Positions 17,357 to 26,383 of a stretch of 64,000 nt of DNA are shown one piece after another. Origin of the DNA: Rothia mucilaginosa (GTDB lineage: Bacteria > Actinomycetota > Actinomycetes > Actinomycetales > Micrococcaceae); contig NZ_AP014938.1 of NCBI RefSeq assembly GCF_001548235.1, positions 1,178,001 through 1,242,000 of the forward strand, written 5' to 3'. The first letter of the stretch is position 1. Each line of letters starts with the position of its first letter. Position numbers and translations under genes: made by a program. Under the pieces are notes generated by a model. The model was not told the origin of the DNA. It ran no database searches and worked only from the letters and a program-made list of their open reading frames with translations.

Positions 17357-18418
17357 TTAGAGGTACTTCTCCAGGCTGCTCTCCGCCATGCGGGACAGCT
17401 GCTCACGCACCGTGCGGGCACGAGCCTCACCCACACCGTCCACGGCACGCAGATCCTCAAGGGACGCCGCCATCAGAGCCTGCAGGCTGCCGAAGCGCTC
17501 CACCAGACGCTCAGAAATAGCGTTCGGGATGCTCGGAATACCGGCAAGCAGACGGAAACCGCGAGGCTGCAGAGGAAGCTCCAGGTCGGGGTTCTCACCA
17601 AAGCCGACAGTGCGGGCAATCGTGCGCAAATCTACGATGTCCATATCGTCCAGGTTCTGAAGCGCCTCAACGCCAGCGGTAATCAGTTCGTCGTTCACCT
17701 CGGGCAGGTAGTCGCGCAGAATCAGGTCGCTAGCGGTCATCTCGGGAGCGCGCAGCTCCTCCAGCTGCAGGGCAATCAGGCGGCCGTGCACGCCCAGCTC
17801 CAGCACGTAGTGGCTAACCTCGCGGATAATGCGGTTCACCATCTCCATGCGCTGCAGGGTCATCGCCACATCGCCCAGGGAAACGCTCGATTCAATCTCC
17901 AGGGCAGACAGGCTGGAGAGCACCGAACGCAGGCGCTTCTTATAGCTTTCAAGGGTCTGAATCGCCTGGTTTGCGCGGGCCATCAGGTACTGGCTGTCTT
18001 CAACCATGTAGCGGGTGCCGTCAACGTACACTGAAATCACGGACATCGACGCGCTCACCGAAATCACCGGGAAACCGGTCTGAATCGCGGTGCGTTCGGC
18101 GGTGCGGTGGCGGGTGCCGGACTCGTTCGTGTCAATGGAAGCGTCCGGCATGAGCTGTACGCCGGCGTGCAGCAGGCGGGTGGCGTCGCGGTCGCAGATG
18201 ATAGCGCCATCCATCTTCGCCAGCTCGCGCAGGCGGGTTGCCGAGAACTCGGTGTCGATGTTGAAACCGCCCGAAGACAGGGAGGATACGGTGCGGTCGG
18301 AACCGAGTACGATGAGCGCACCCGTACGGCCACGCATGATGCGTTCCAGGCCCTCGCGGAGCTCGGTGCCGGGGGCGATTCGGGCGATAGTTTTAAGCAA
18401 TAGGTCACTATAATTCAT
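17357..18418 (-). CDS. disA: DNA integrity scanning protein, diadenylate cyclase
   Basis: DisA makes cyclic di-AMP from two ATP and pauses at branched DNA. The N-terminal DAC domain shows GRTGALIVLG, the DGA motif (KMDGAIICD) and the RHR motif (SGTRHRTAER). A helical spine follows, then C-terminal helix-hairpin-helix DNA-binding repeats (AVDGVGEARARTV). Two further in-frame ATGs lie upstream (18433, 18442). I prefer 18418 because TACAAT, a near-perfect -10, covers 18432-18437 and would exclude them; the resulting N-terminus MNYSDLLLKTIARIAPGT fits homologues. It diverges from radA. Confidence 0.94.
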   Translation of the reverse strand: MNYSDLLLKTIARIAPGTELREGLERIMRGRTGALIVLGSDRTVSSLSSGGFNIDTEFSATRLRELAKMDGAIICDRDATRLLHAGVQLMPDASIDTNESGTRHRTAERTAIQTGFPVISVSASMSVISVYVDGTRYMVEDSQYLMARANQAIQTLESYKKRLRSVLSSLSALEIESSVSLGDVAMTLQRMEMVNRIIREVSHYVLELGVHGRLIALQLEELRAPEMTASDLILRDYLPEVNDELITAGVEALQNLDDMDIVDLRTIARTVGFGENPDLELPLQPRGFRLLAGIPSIPNAISERLVERFGSLQALMAASLEDLRAVDGVGEARARTVREQLSRMAESSLEKYL

Positions 18419-18431
18419 CTGCACAAAAAAC

Positions 18432-18437
18432 ATTGTA
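18432..18437 (-). promoter_or_regulatory. Predicted -10 of disA promoter
   Basis: TACAAT on the minus strand, 13 bases before the chosen ATG. Transcription would begin about five to seven bases before the start codon, giving a very short leader. Confidence 0.5.
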
Positions 18438-18628
18438 CCCATAAGGGTGGTTATTGAGCCAGGTCAGGGGCGGAACGGCGGGCTAAAGTGCCTCAAAAGC
18501 GAACGGATATTCTCGATATTTATACGGGGTGCATGGGAGTTAACTATCTGCATTTAAGGGTAAAAATGTGTTCTGCGGTACCCCATTTCGCCGTGACCAA
18601 ACACCGCGCACCATATCGCCCCAGACCC

Positions 18629-18634
18629 TAAAAT
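18629..18634 (+). promoter_or_regulatory. Predicted -10 of leaderless radA promoter
   Basis: TAAAAT ends six bases before the radA ATG at 18641, with no ribosome binding site present. Confidence 0.52.
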
Positions 18635-18640
18635 AGACCC

Positions 18641-20083
18641 ATGACCGCGCGCACGAAAAACACCAAAACCGCACCCGCCTACCGCTGCACCGAATGCGGC
18701 TGGACCACCGCCAAATGGGTAGGCCGCTGCGGCGAATGCCAAACCTGGGGCACCGTCGAAGAAGCCGCCGGGGGCACCCGCGCGCGTACCCGCGCCGCAT
18801 CCAGCGTGCAGAAACCCGCCCAGCCCATCGCAGAAGTCGACTCGCGCGTAGCCGCCTACATGAGCACCGGAAACCCCGAATTCGATCGCGTGCTCGGCGG
18901 CGGACTCGTGCCCGGCGCGGTTATCCTCATGGCGGGCGAACCCGGCGTGGGCAAATCCACCCTGCTGTTGGACGTCGCCGCCACCTTCGCGCGCGGCACC
19001 GCCGGGAATGCGGGGCAGAGCCCGGCACAAAATACCCTGGCACACAGTACCCAGCCGCCGCGCCCCGTCCTGTACATCACCGGCGAGGAATCCGCCGCGC
19101 AGGTCAAACTCCGCGCCGACCGCATCCGCGCCATCGCGGACACCCTCTACCTGACCAGCGAAACCGACCTCGGTACCGCCCTGGCGCATATTGAACAGGT
19201 CAACCCCTCCCTGCTGGTCATTGACTCCGTGCAGACCCTCGCCTCCGCAGAAGTTGAGGGTAGCGCCGGCGGCGTGACCCAGGTGCGTGAGGTTGCCGCC
19301 TCCGTGATTGCCGCCGCGAAGGAACGCAATATGTGCACCCTGCTCGTGGGCCACGTGACCAAGGAAGGCACCATCGCCGGCCCGCGCCTGCTCGAACACC
19401 TGGTGGACGTGGTCTGCCAGTTTGAAGGCGATAAGCACTCAAATATCCGCATGCTGCGCGCCATTAAGAACCGCTTCGGACCCACCGATGAGGTGGGCTG
19501 CTTCGACATGCACGAGGACGGCATCGCACCGGTGCTGGACCCCTCCGGCATGTTCGTTTCGAGTACCCCGCACCCGGTGGCGGGCACCTGCGTGACCGTC
19601 ACGATGGAGGGGCGCCGCCCCCTGCTCGCGGAGGTGCAGGCTCTGCTGGATCAGGCGGTGGCGCCTGCCCCGCGCCGTACCGTTTCGGGCCTGGATTCGG
19701 CGCGTATTCAGATGCTGCTGGCGGTGCTGCAGCGCCGCGCCGGGCTGAATGTGGGCAAGCTCGACTGCTACGTCTCCACGGTGGGTGGCGCAAAGATTGC
19801 TGAGCCTGCCGCCGACCTGGCGTGCGTCATGGCGCTTGCCTCGGCGGCACAGAATAAGCCGCTGCCGCGCAAGCTCGCGGTCTTCGGCGAGGTCGGCCTG
19901 GCGGGTGAGGTGCGCGCTGTGCCGGGCATCCGCCAGCGTATTGCAGAGGTCGGCCGCCTGGGCTTCACGCACGTGCTGGTACCCGCCTCCCCGACCGGCG
20001 TGGGGGATGTGCCCGAGGGCGTGACCGTGCGTGAGGTGACCACCCTGGGCGAGGCGCTCGCGCTGCTCTTCCCGCAGAAGTAG
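18641..20083 (+). CDS. radA: DNA repair protein RadA (Sms)
   Basis: A RecA-like branch-migration ATPase. The 480-residue protein has the C4 zinc finger (C16, C19, C30, C33), Walker A GEPGVGKST (about 100), the diagnostic KNRFG motif (about 276) and a C-terminal Lon-protease-like domain (about 330-480). A roughly 20-residue Ala/Gln/Thr insertion (AGNAGQSPAQNTLAHSTQ) follows the first ATPase helix and is not typical of the family. The start is leaderless-like. disA and radA adjacency is conserved; in Bacillus RadA modulates DisA activity. Confidence 0.97.
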   Translation: MTARTKNTKTAPAYRCTECGWTTAKWVGRCGECQTWGTVEEAAGGTRARTRAASSVQKPAQPIAEVDSRVAAYMSTGNPEFDRVLGGGLVPGAVILMAGEPGVGKSTLLLDVAATFARGTAGNAGQSPAQNTLAHSTQPPRPVLYITGEESAAQVKLRADRIRAIADTLYLTSETDLGTALAHIEQVNPSLLVIDSVQTLASAEVEGSAGGVTQVREVAASVIAAAKERNMCTLLVGHVTKEGTIAGPRLLEHLVDVVCQFEGDKHSNIRMLRAIKNRFGPTDEVGCFDMHEDGIAPVLDPSGMFVSSTPHPVAGTCVTVTMEGRRPLLAEVQALLDQAVAPAPRRTVSGLDSARIQMLLAVLQRRAGLNVGKLDCYVSTVGGAKIAEPAADLACVMALASAAQNKPLPRKLAVFGEVGLAGEVRAVPGIRQRIAEVGRLGFTHVLVPASPTGVGDVPEGVTVREVTTLGEALALLFPQK

Positions 20084-20117
20084 CCGCCCGCGCATCAACA
20101 GCATGGAGATAGCAGAG

Positions 20118-20160
20118 GAGGGGGCTCCCGGCTGGCGTAAATACCACCGGGAGCCCCCTC
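20118..20160. terminator. Bidirectional hairpin between radA and the FUSC gene
   Basis: A perfect 14-bp stem (20118-20131 with 20147-20160) with a 15-base loop between convergent genes. Confidence 0.7.
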
Positions 20161-20173
20161 TGTAGAAACACCG

Positions 20174-21487
20174 CTAAGAGCGGCTTTCCTCCTCGTTCTC
20201 GTGCAACATAATGTTGATCGAACGGGTATTCAATTTATTCGTGCGGTGGGCGTTGACCGCGGTATCGGTCATATCGTCAACCACCATCGAGTCGTCCATG
20301 TCAGTATCAACAATCGGAATCGCCGAGGTACGCGGCGCATGCTGCGTAACCGCCTCGCCCAGGGGCACCAGAACCGCCACGGCGTCCTTGTGAGACATGC
20401 CGGTTGCCTCCATAAAGTCCACCACGATCAGGCGGAGCATCAGCACCAGCGACTCACCCTCAAAGGTTGCCACACCCATCGTGCGCGGCTCGAGGGTGCC
20501 TGCAAGCTTAATCATGCGTTTGCGGGCTTCCATCATGTAGTGTTCGCGTTCACTTTCGGTCGGGGCAGACATGCCCAGGCCGAGGCTCTGCGCCGCCAGC
20601 GACAGCTCGGTCAGTGCGTCACTGAGTGAAATCTGCGCGGCAGTGCGTAGCTGCACGTGGTGAATCGTGGACGCCATGCGGCGGTTAAGCACGCGGTCGT
20701 TACGAATCGCCAAATCTACCGCGGCAAGAGTCTTCGACATGCGCGCCAGCTCGCCCTTGCTCTTGCGGCTATTCCAGGACAGCTCATTCATACCCTGCGC
20801 GGTAATCAGGTCGCCTCGGCAGCTGTCGTAGAGCGGCTGCAGGGCGCGGGCATCGAGCAGGCTCTGGTACGCCTTGTTGTAGTCGTAGTAGCGGATCGCT
20901 TCGGAGGACAGCTGGAAAACCTTCGCGAACGCATCCATGAGAGCTTGGGCGCGGGCACGCGGGTTCTTACGCGGGTCACGCGGCATCAGGTACATGGCGA
21001 GGAACGCAAAGGCGCCACCGACAATGCCGTCGAAACTGCGGGTGAACGCGTCATCAGGCACGGGCAGTAGCAACGTGAAACAGGCCTGGAAGCTGAGCTG
21101 AATCGTAAAAATAATGCCCTTATCAATAAATCGGGCAATAATCACGGTCAAGAAAAGCACCACTGCCGCCTGCCAGGTACCGTGACCGAGCAGAATCAGC
21201 AGAAGGTCGCCAATGAGAATGCCGAGGGTCACGCCGAAGGAGACCTCAAGGATTCGGCGGGAATGCTTAGCGCCGCTCACATAGCCCAGGGATACGAGGG
21301 CAGCGACCGGCGCGAAAATGGGCTCGTGGTGGCCCAGGACGCGCTCAGCGAAAAGCCAAGCGCCCATAGACGCCGCAACAATCTGCACAGACTGAAAGAA
21401 GTCTGCTCGGACTCGGTGAACACCCTCACGGACGAACTGTCGGGTGTTCTGTTCAGTAGTGCGTAGAATGTCTGCGAATCGTGCCAT
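20174..21487 (-). CDS. FUSC-family membrane protein (aromatic acid exporter-like)
   Basis: The 437-residue protein begins with an amphipathic stretch, then about five to six membrane helices (residues 30-170), including a FAPVAALVSLGYVSG-like segment typical of FUSC/ArAE proteins. The remaining 250 residues are soluble, helical and end in an Asp/Glu-rich tail. Substrate is unknown. Three upstream in-frame starts exist; the ATG at 21487 is preferred because TATGAT ends seven bases before it on the minus strand. No neighbouring gene points to a substrate. Confidence 0.82.
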   Translation of the reverse strand: MARFADILRTTEQNTRQFVREGVHRVRADFFQSVQIVAASMGAWLFAERVLGHHEPIFAPVAALVSLGYVSGAKHSRRILEVSFGVTLGILIGDLLLILLGHGTWQAAVVLFLTVIIARFIDKGIIFTIQLSFQACFTLLLPVPDDAFTRSFDGIVGGAFAFLAMYLMPRDPRKNPRARAQALMDAFAKVFQLSSEAIRYYDYNKAYQSLLDARALQPLYDSCRGDLITAQGMNELSWNSRKSKGELARMSKTLAAVDLAIRNDRVLNRRMASTIHHVQLRTAAQISLSDALTELSLAAQSLGLGMSAPTESEREHYMMEARKRMIKLAGTLEPRTMGVATFEGESLVLMLRLIVVDFMEATGMSHKDAVAVLVPLGEAVTQHAPRTSAIPIVDTDMDDSMVVDDMTDTAVNAHRTNKLNTRSINIMLHENEEESRS

Positions 21488-21494
21488 GGGCACC

Positions 21495-21500
21495 ATCATA
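21495..21500 (-). promoter_or_regulatory. Predicted -10 of leaderless promoter for the FUSC gene
   Basis: TATGAT on the minus strand, seven bases before the ATG at 21487; it overlaps the alternative upstream start codons. Confidence 0.5.
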
Positions 21501-21637
21501 CCGGCGCATATGCGGTGCACAAGGGGGTTAGGGAGTGTTGGGTTGAAGTGTGAGAGACCCCGCGCCCTGTACTTGCCCGTAGCCGCGTTTTTCGAGGAAA
21601 TCTAATAAAGCCGCTGTTCGAGCCCCCGTTACGCAAC

Positions 21638-23365
21638 CTAGCCGCGGAGGCGGCGCGCTACCCTCGCCAGCAGACCCGGCTGGACAGGTACCTCAGAAGA
21701 TGACTCAGGCTCAACGGTGACGGGGCGCGTTTCTTCCGCACCGTGCGCGCTGTACCCACCACCGAGTGCGCGGGCGCGTTCGAGCTGCCGGCGGTGCTCG
21801 GCGTCCCAGGAGTGCGCCCGGTCAGACATCGCCCATTCGAACCCCGCGGTGAGGGAGGTTTCGGTGAAGAGATTGCGTGCGGCACGGACGGTTGCACCCA
21901 ACGGCTCGGGGAGCGCCGGGACCTGCTCCACGGCGGGGAAAGGCGCGGGTGCTTCTGCGTTGCCGCGAGCGTCTGCCTCGCCGCGAGTTTCTGCATCAGG
22001 CGCAAGAATCTGCGCGAGCAGGTAGGCGCGTTCGGTGCGCAACACCTCCAGCAGCTCGGCGCGGCGTGCATCCGATGCCACCGCAGCATGCCGCAGGGCA
22101 GCGGCAACCATCAGCTCAGGAACACCACCGGCGAGCATACCCAACGGCAGGGTGAACTCGCCCAGCCCGTACAGGCTCAGGGCGCCACCCGCACGCATCT
22201 GCGTGAAGGCATCCGGCACGAGGGCGAGCACGGGAATACCCGCCGCCGCGGAGAACACCGCCGGGTGGTAGCGGCTGGTCAGCGTGAACGCCGCCCCGCG
22301 GTGCACGGTAACGCTCTGGTCTGCGTGCAGGATCGGCAGCAGGGTCGCCGGGGTGGAGGGGCTGAGCCGCTCAGTGATGCGCTGGTGTACCTGAATATCG
22401 CCGCTTTCGGGGTTCAGCGGGTCGCCAAAATGGCTCAGGAACACGGGTGCGTAGCCGTGCTCGCGCCACATGCTATCGAGCAGGCGCGCAATCTGCTGCG
22501 CCTGCTGTTCGGTGCACTCGTTGACGGTGACGCACACGTAGCGCTCCGGCAGGTCATCTAGTACCTGACATGCGGAAACGCCTTCCGCATAGTGCAGGGT
22601 ACGCGCCGGGGAAGCCGCCAGGTAGTCGGTGGCATCGTCCACGCTCAGGCGCGCATCGATACCCCGCTCACGACACCACGCGAGGGAAGAACGCTCACGA
22701 ACCGTCACCGAACGGGCGGTGTGCAGCATGCGCTCCAGAACCTGCGCATCGTGCGGGTTCAGGACCGGGCCCAGGGACTGACCGGTCACGTACACGGGCA
22801 CGCCCGCATGCTCGGCGGCACGCACCGCGGCGGCGCGTTCGTAGAGCAGCCAGCCGTAGCGGGAGTTGAGGTTGCCGCCGCCGGAGACCACGACCGCGTC
22901 CATGGCGGCGATAGAATCCGCAAAATCCACCATGCGCTCAACGGTCTGCTCGAGCGGATGCAGCACCTGCGGCAGTGCCTGCACCTGCGGCAGGGTTGTC
23001 AGCTCAGCGGTGGATGGGCGTTCCCGGTCAGCGTGCAGCTGTGCCAGGATGCACTCGAGCGCCGCGAGGGTCAGCTCGCGTTCAGCCGGTGCCCAGGGGA
23101 AGAGGAAAAACGGCAGGTACTCGTAGGGTGCGCCCGCCTCATGATTTGCCACCTCACGATTTACCGCGCCGATATAGCGCGCCGAATGCCCCACATCGCG
23201 GGTCATGAGGGTGACCGCCGCGCCGCCTTCGGAAAGCGCCTGAGCGCTCGCAATGGTCATGGCTTCGTCACCCACGTGGTAGGTGTGCTGGCCGATATCG
23301 CCAATGACGAGCACGCGCGGTGTTGCAGAAGGCAGCGCTGTAGAAGAATGATTGTTCTCTGTCAT
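21638..23365 (-). CDS. Polysaccharide pyruvyl transferase family protein
   Basis: The 575-residue protein has the fold of PF04230 enzymes (CsaB/WcaK-like): an N-terminal Rossmann region (VLVIGDIGQHTYHVGDEAM), the DAVVVSGGGNLNSRYG segment (about 158-172), YVTGQSLGPV and a second half with LTSRYHPAVFSAAAGIPV, the usual substrate-site histidine region. These enzymes add pyruvate ketals to cell-wall sugars. The C-terminal 120 residues are Ala/Glu-rich and not conserved. It begins two bases after the upstream GT2 gene stops, so the two are co-transcribed and probably act on one surface glycan. Confidence 0.82.
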   Translation of the reverse strand: MTENNHSSTALPSATPRVLVIGDIGQHTYHVGDEAMTIASAQALSEGGAAVTLMTRDVGHSARYIGAVNREVANHEAGAPYEYLPFFLFPWAPAERELTLAALECILAQLHADRERPSTAELTTLPQVQALPQVLHPLEQTVERMVDFADSIAAMDAVVVSGGGNLNSRYGWLLYERAAAVRAAEHAGVPVYVTGQSLGPVLNPHDAQVLERMLHTARSVTVRERSSLAWCRERGIDARLSVDDATDYLAASPARTLHYAEGVSACQVLDDLPERYVCVTVNECTEQQAQQIARLLDSMWREHGYAPVFLSHFGDPLNPESGDIQVHQRITERLSPSTPATLLPILHADQSVTVHRGAAFTLTSRYHPAVFSAAAGIPVLALVPDAFTQMRAGGALSLYGLGEFTLPLGMLAGGVPELMVAAALRHAAVASDARRAELLEVLRTERAYLLAQILAPDAETRGEADARGNAEAPAPFPAVEQVPALPEPLGATVRAARNLFTETSLTAGFEWAMSDRAHSWDAEHRRQLERARALGGGYSAHGAEETRPVTVEPESSSEVPVQPGLLARVARRLRG

Positions 23366-23367
23366 GG

Positions 23368-24426
23368 CTACGCGCCCTTCTGCTCTGCCGACTCAGCCTC
23401 AGTACCGCGACGAACCAGGGACCGCTGATTGAGGGAACGCTTCGCCAAGGAACGCAGCGCGCGGCCCGGGGTGCGCAGGTGCTTGAGAACCCGCAGGCGC
23501 TCCTCAATGCTCTGCTGGCGGCTCTCAATAGCCTGCTGACGAGCCTCGATACGCTCCAGGCGGCTCTCGATAGAGCGCAGAATGTCCAGGGATTCGCGGG
23601 TCAGATCGTGCCCGTCAATCACGCGGCGCTCCAGGTCAGCCGCCAAATGCGCCTGGTACAGGTACGCACCCGGTCGGGCACCCGCCTGCAGATCCTCGCG
23701 GATAGCGCGGGCACGCACCATCGAATCGAAGCGGGCATGCTCAGCCTGACGCTTCACGCTATTCGCCTCGGCGCCCTCCGCATCGGGGCGCAGTGACCAG
23801 TACGCCAGCGGCTCATCCACCAGCAGAATATCCGCAACGGAGGCGGCACGCATGTTGAACTCCCAGTCGCCGACCACCGGCAGGGACTCATCAAAGAAAC
23901 CGACCAGCTCGTGCAGGCTGCGGCGGTAGAGAATGCCAATCGGCACGGCACGGTTCGTGCGGAACAGGAACTGCAAACCGACGCTGGGCAGCCCGTCGTG
24001 GAAAATACGTTCCTCGTACACCTCGAACTCGCCCTCGGCGTTCTTGCGTTCGTATCGCTCCACAACGCGGGTGGTGCACATGAGCGCGCCGCTTTCTTCG
24101 AGCGCCGCGACGGTGCGTTCCAGGAACTCGGGTGCCCACAGGTCGTCGTCATCGTGAATCGCCACGTACTCGGAGGTGGTCGCCGCCAAACCGGCGTTGG
24201 ACGCCGCCTCCATGTTGTCGCCAGCGGTGGTCAGCAGCTGCACGCGGCCGGGGCCCAGCGGGGAAGCCTCAATGACGGCGCGGGTTGCCTGCTCGTCGCC
24301 TCCGTCGTTGACCACGCAGACCGTGTAGTCGGTGAAGGTCTGCTGCGCAATGTTCTCCAGCGCGCGGCTCAAGAAGCGGGTGCGGTCCTTCGTGCGGACC
24401 AGAATAGCTACGGTAGGGGAAGACAT
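23368..24426 (-). CDS. GT2-family glycosyltransferase
   Basis: The 352-residue protein has a GT-A fold: VAILVRTKDRTRFLSRAL near the N-terminus, VCVVNDGGDE, and the metal-binding AIHDDDDLWAPEF (about 108-120). A predicted coiled coil (IESRLERIEARQQAIESRQ) fills about 275-310, before a basic tail. A longer start at 24468 is possible; the ATG at 24426 gives the usual N-terminus. Neither start has a clear ribosome binding site. It forms a two-gene unit with the pyruvyl transferase. Acceptor and sugar are unknown. Confidence 0.87.
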   Translation of the reverse strand: MSSPTVAILVRTKDRTRFLSRALENIAQQTFTDYTVCVVNDGGDEQATRAVIEASPLGPGRVQLLTTAGDNMEAASNAGLAATTSEYVAIHDDDDLWAPEFLERTVAALEESGALMCTTRVVERYERKNAEGEFEVYEERIFHDGLPSVGLQFLFRTNRAVPIGILYRRSLHELVGFFDESLPVVGDWEFNMRAASVADILLVDEPLAYWSLRPDAEGAEANSVKRQAEHARFDSMVRARAIREDLQAGARPGAYLYQAHLAADLERRVIDGHDLTRESLDILRSIESRLERIEARQQAIESRQQSIEERLRVLKHLRTPGRALRSLAKRSLNQRSLVRRGTEAESAEQKGA

Positions 24427-24568
24427 AACCACAATCAGTCGAGGGTGAGCGGGCCCGTGCCAGCCCAAGAACTCAACCCATTATGAAGGTGTGCACTGTT
24501 CAGACTCAACCTGCCGCCCGTGCATGCCGCAGCAGCAGGCACACAGAGGCATACACCGTCCCTAAAAA

Positions 24569-25603
24569 CTAGCTGATGGACTGTAGCGCCACCATCGCCA
24601 GCACACCGAGCACAAAGCACGCCGGAATGGTTACCAGCCACACCAGAAGAATCTGCAGAACAATCCTGGATTTCAGCGCGTTAAAGCGCTGGTTCACGCC
24701 CGCGCCGAGCGCCGATGCCGTCGCCAGATGCGAGGAGGAGAACGGCACCTGCAGCAGGAAGTAGCCGAGCACCTGCACCACCGCGGTCGTACCCTGAGCG
24801 ACCGCGCCACGGAACGGGTCCAGGCGCACCATCTTGTAGGCGAAGGTGTAGCCGATGCGGCGGCCACCGGTCAGCGTACCTGCACCCAGGCTGAGGGCAA
24901 TAATGAAGGTGCCCAGCAGCATCCCGCCCCAGGTAAGGGATTGAATCAGCGCCGGATCCATGATGCGTTCACTCAGCAGCGCCCACAGCAGCAGGTACAG
25001 GTAGCCGGTCTGCAGGCCGTGGAGCAGTGAAATTGCGGAGGCAGACACCGCCAGCACCTCGCGGGCATGCTGATTCACCAGGCGCGGGTTATGGCCGACC
25101 ACCAGCCGGTAGAACGGCACCACCATCAGCCAGGACAGCAGAAAAATGAGCGGCGGCAGGTAGAAGAGCGGCAACAGAGTCGCCCCAAAAATATGCGGCA
25201 GGAATGCGAGCGAACCGAACCCCTCAGCGGCGCTGTCAATCCTCGTTTGGGTCCACCAGCTCACACCGGCGAGGGCACCCACCAGCGCGTGGGTCGAGGA
25301 GGACGGCAGCCTCAGGAACCAGGTGAGCACACCCCAAATAGCGCAGACCAGCAGCGACGCAACGATACCGTTCAGGCCGGTGATGCCCTCCGGGGCGCTC
25401 ACCCACGAGGCGGAATACTCACCGAGCAGCAGGAACGCACCGACCACGCCGAGCACGTTGAAGAGCGCGGCAAGGTACAGGGCGGAGCGCTCGCCGAGGG
25501 CGCGGGTACGCACCGGAACAGCGACGGAGTTGGAGGCGTCGTGCACACCGGTAACGTAGACCGCGGCAATGAAGGCGCAGCAGGCTAGAAGACCCAGGAA
25601 CAT
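24569..25603 (-). CDS. PiT-family inorganic phosphate transporter
   Basis: A 344-residue cation-coupled phosphate symporter with about ten membrane segments. The duplicated PiT signatures are seen as TGVHDASNSVAVPVRTRALG (about 18-37; family consensus GANDAANAF) and SSSHLATASALGAGVNQRF (about 292-310), with SSSTHALVGALAG in the first half. The ATG overlaps the stop of the upstream DUF47 gene (TAATG), so they are translationally coupled. It lies downstream of a structured RNA and terminator that may control expression. Shorter than E. coli PitA, like many actinobacterial PiT proteins. Confidence 0.92.
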   Translation of the reverse strand: MFLGLLACCAFIAAVYVTGVHDASNSVAVPVRTRALGERSALYLAALFNVLGVVGAFLLLGEYSASWVSAPEGITGLNGIVASLLVCAIWGVLTWFLRLPSSSTHALVGALAGVSWWTQTRIDSAAEGFGSLAFLPHIFGATLLPLFYLPPLIFLLSWLMVVPFYRLVVGHNPRLVNQHAREVLAVSASAISLLHGLQTGYLYLLLWALLSERIMDPALIQSLTWGGMLLGTFIIALSLGAGTLTGGRRIGYTFAYKMVRLDPFRGAVAQGTTAVVQVLGYFLLQVPFSSSHLATASALGAGVNQRFNALKSRIVLQILLVWLVTIPACFVLGVLAMVALQSIS

Positions 25604-26220
25604 TAGGATTCCTGAACGATAATGCGGCCGATCTCGGCAGACACATCACGCATAGCGTTGGAGGCGGCGGTCAGCTGCGCCAGGAAGGTGGCGTAGCGGC
25701 GGTACCGTTCGGGGGTGTAGCGTTCGGCAATGTACGCGTCGTATTCTTCGGCGGTGCGTAGCGCCTGGCGGGAGATGCGCAGCATGTCCATCCAGTAGTT
25801 GTCGAGGCCGCGAATATCGGCAAGTTTGGGGATGACGGCGGCGGTCAGCACCGCCTGACGCTGAATAATGTCCAGGATTGAGGTGATGTGCGTGGCGAAG
25901 CCGTCAATGCTGTGCAGGGACAGCACGTGCGCGGCGCTGGTGAGCTTCTCGACGGCGTTGGTGAGCTTGCGCGCCAGCGTGTACAGGTCTTCACGCGGGA
26001 TGGGCGGGGAGAAGGAGCTGCGCACCTCGGTGAGGGTACGGAACAGCAGGTTCGTGGAGTCCGCCTCGTGGGTGAGCATGCGTTCGAAGAGTTCGGGGTA
26101 CTCCGCGACGGGGGAGCCGACCATTTCAGAGAGCAATGCCGCCGCCTCACCGACCTGCGCTGAAATTTCAGCGAGGGAGGCGAGGGATTCGTTAGCGTGG
26201 GGGAAAAGTCGGTGTAGCAT
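25603..26220 (-). CDS. DUF47/PhoU-like phosphate transport regulator
   Basis: The 205-residue all-helical protein matches the DUF47 (PhoU-like) family that partners PiT transporters. Acidic and histidine motifs FERMLTHEADSTNLLFRTL and AEEYDAYIAERY resemble the metal-binding E/D-xxx-D signatures. It overlaps the PiT gene by one codon junction. The message appears leaderless: TAGACT ends seven bases before the ATG. It probably gates or regulates the transporter; this is inferred from family and context. Confidence 0.9.
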   Translation of the reverse strand: MLHRLFPHANESLASLAEISAQVGEAAALLSEMVGSPVAEYPELFERMLTHEADSTNLLFRTLTEVRSSFSPPIPREDLYTLARKLTNAVEKLTSAAHVLSLHSIDGFATHITSILDIIQRQAVLTAAVIPKLADIRGLDNYWMDMLRISRQALRTAEEYDAYIAERYTPERYRRYATFLAQLTAASNAMRDVSAEIGRIIVQES

Positions 26221-26227
26221 AGTTCCC

Positions 26228-26233
26228 AGTCTA
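26228..26233 (-). promoter_or_regulatory. Predicted -10 of leaderless DUF47-PiT promoter
   Basis: TAGACT on the minus strand, seven bases before the ATG at 26220. The 22-bp repeats at 26288-26353 lie 55-120 bases upstream of it. Confidence 0.48.
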
Positions 26234-26287
26234 ACCAGTATTGGGGGCTACGGGTGCGCATAGCCCGCGCGTATCTCACGAGTGCCC

Positions 26288-26353
26288 GACCCGGAAACGT
26301 TATAGTACCGACCCGCAAATGTTATTGTGCCGGCCCGCAAATGTTGCTGCGCC
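26288..26353 (+). repeat. Three tandem 22-bp repeats upstream of the phosphate genes
   Basis: Units 26288-26309, 26310-26331 and 26332-26353 share the pattern GACCCGCAAATGTTATTGTG with a few changes. The period of 22 equals about two helical turns, as expected for a protein binding one DNA face. They lie between the RNA terminator and the DUF47 start. Confidence 0.65.
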
Positions 26354-26383
26354 GACCTGTTTGCGGTTCCGTATGACGGTTTT

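Noticed and set aside
20657..21070. Plus-strand frame opposite the FUSC gene
   Set aside because: Antisense shadow with no start signals; the minus-strand frame has membrane helices and family motifs.
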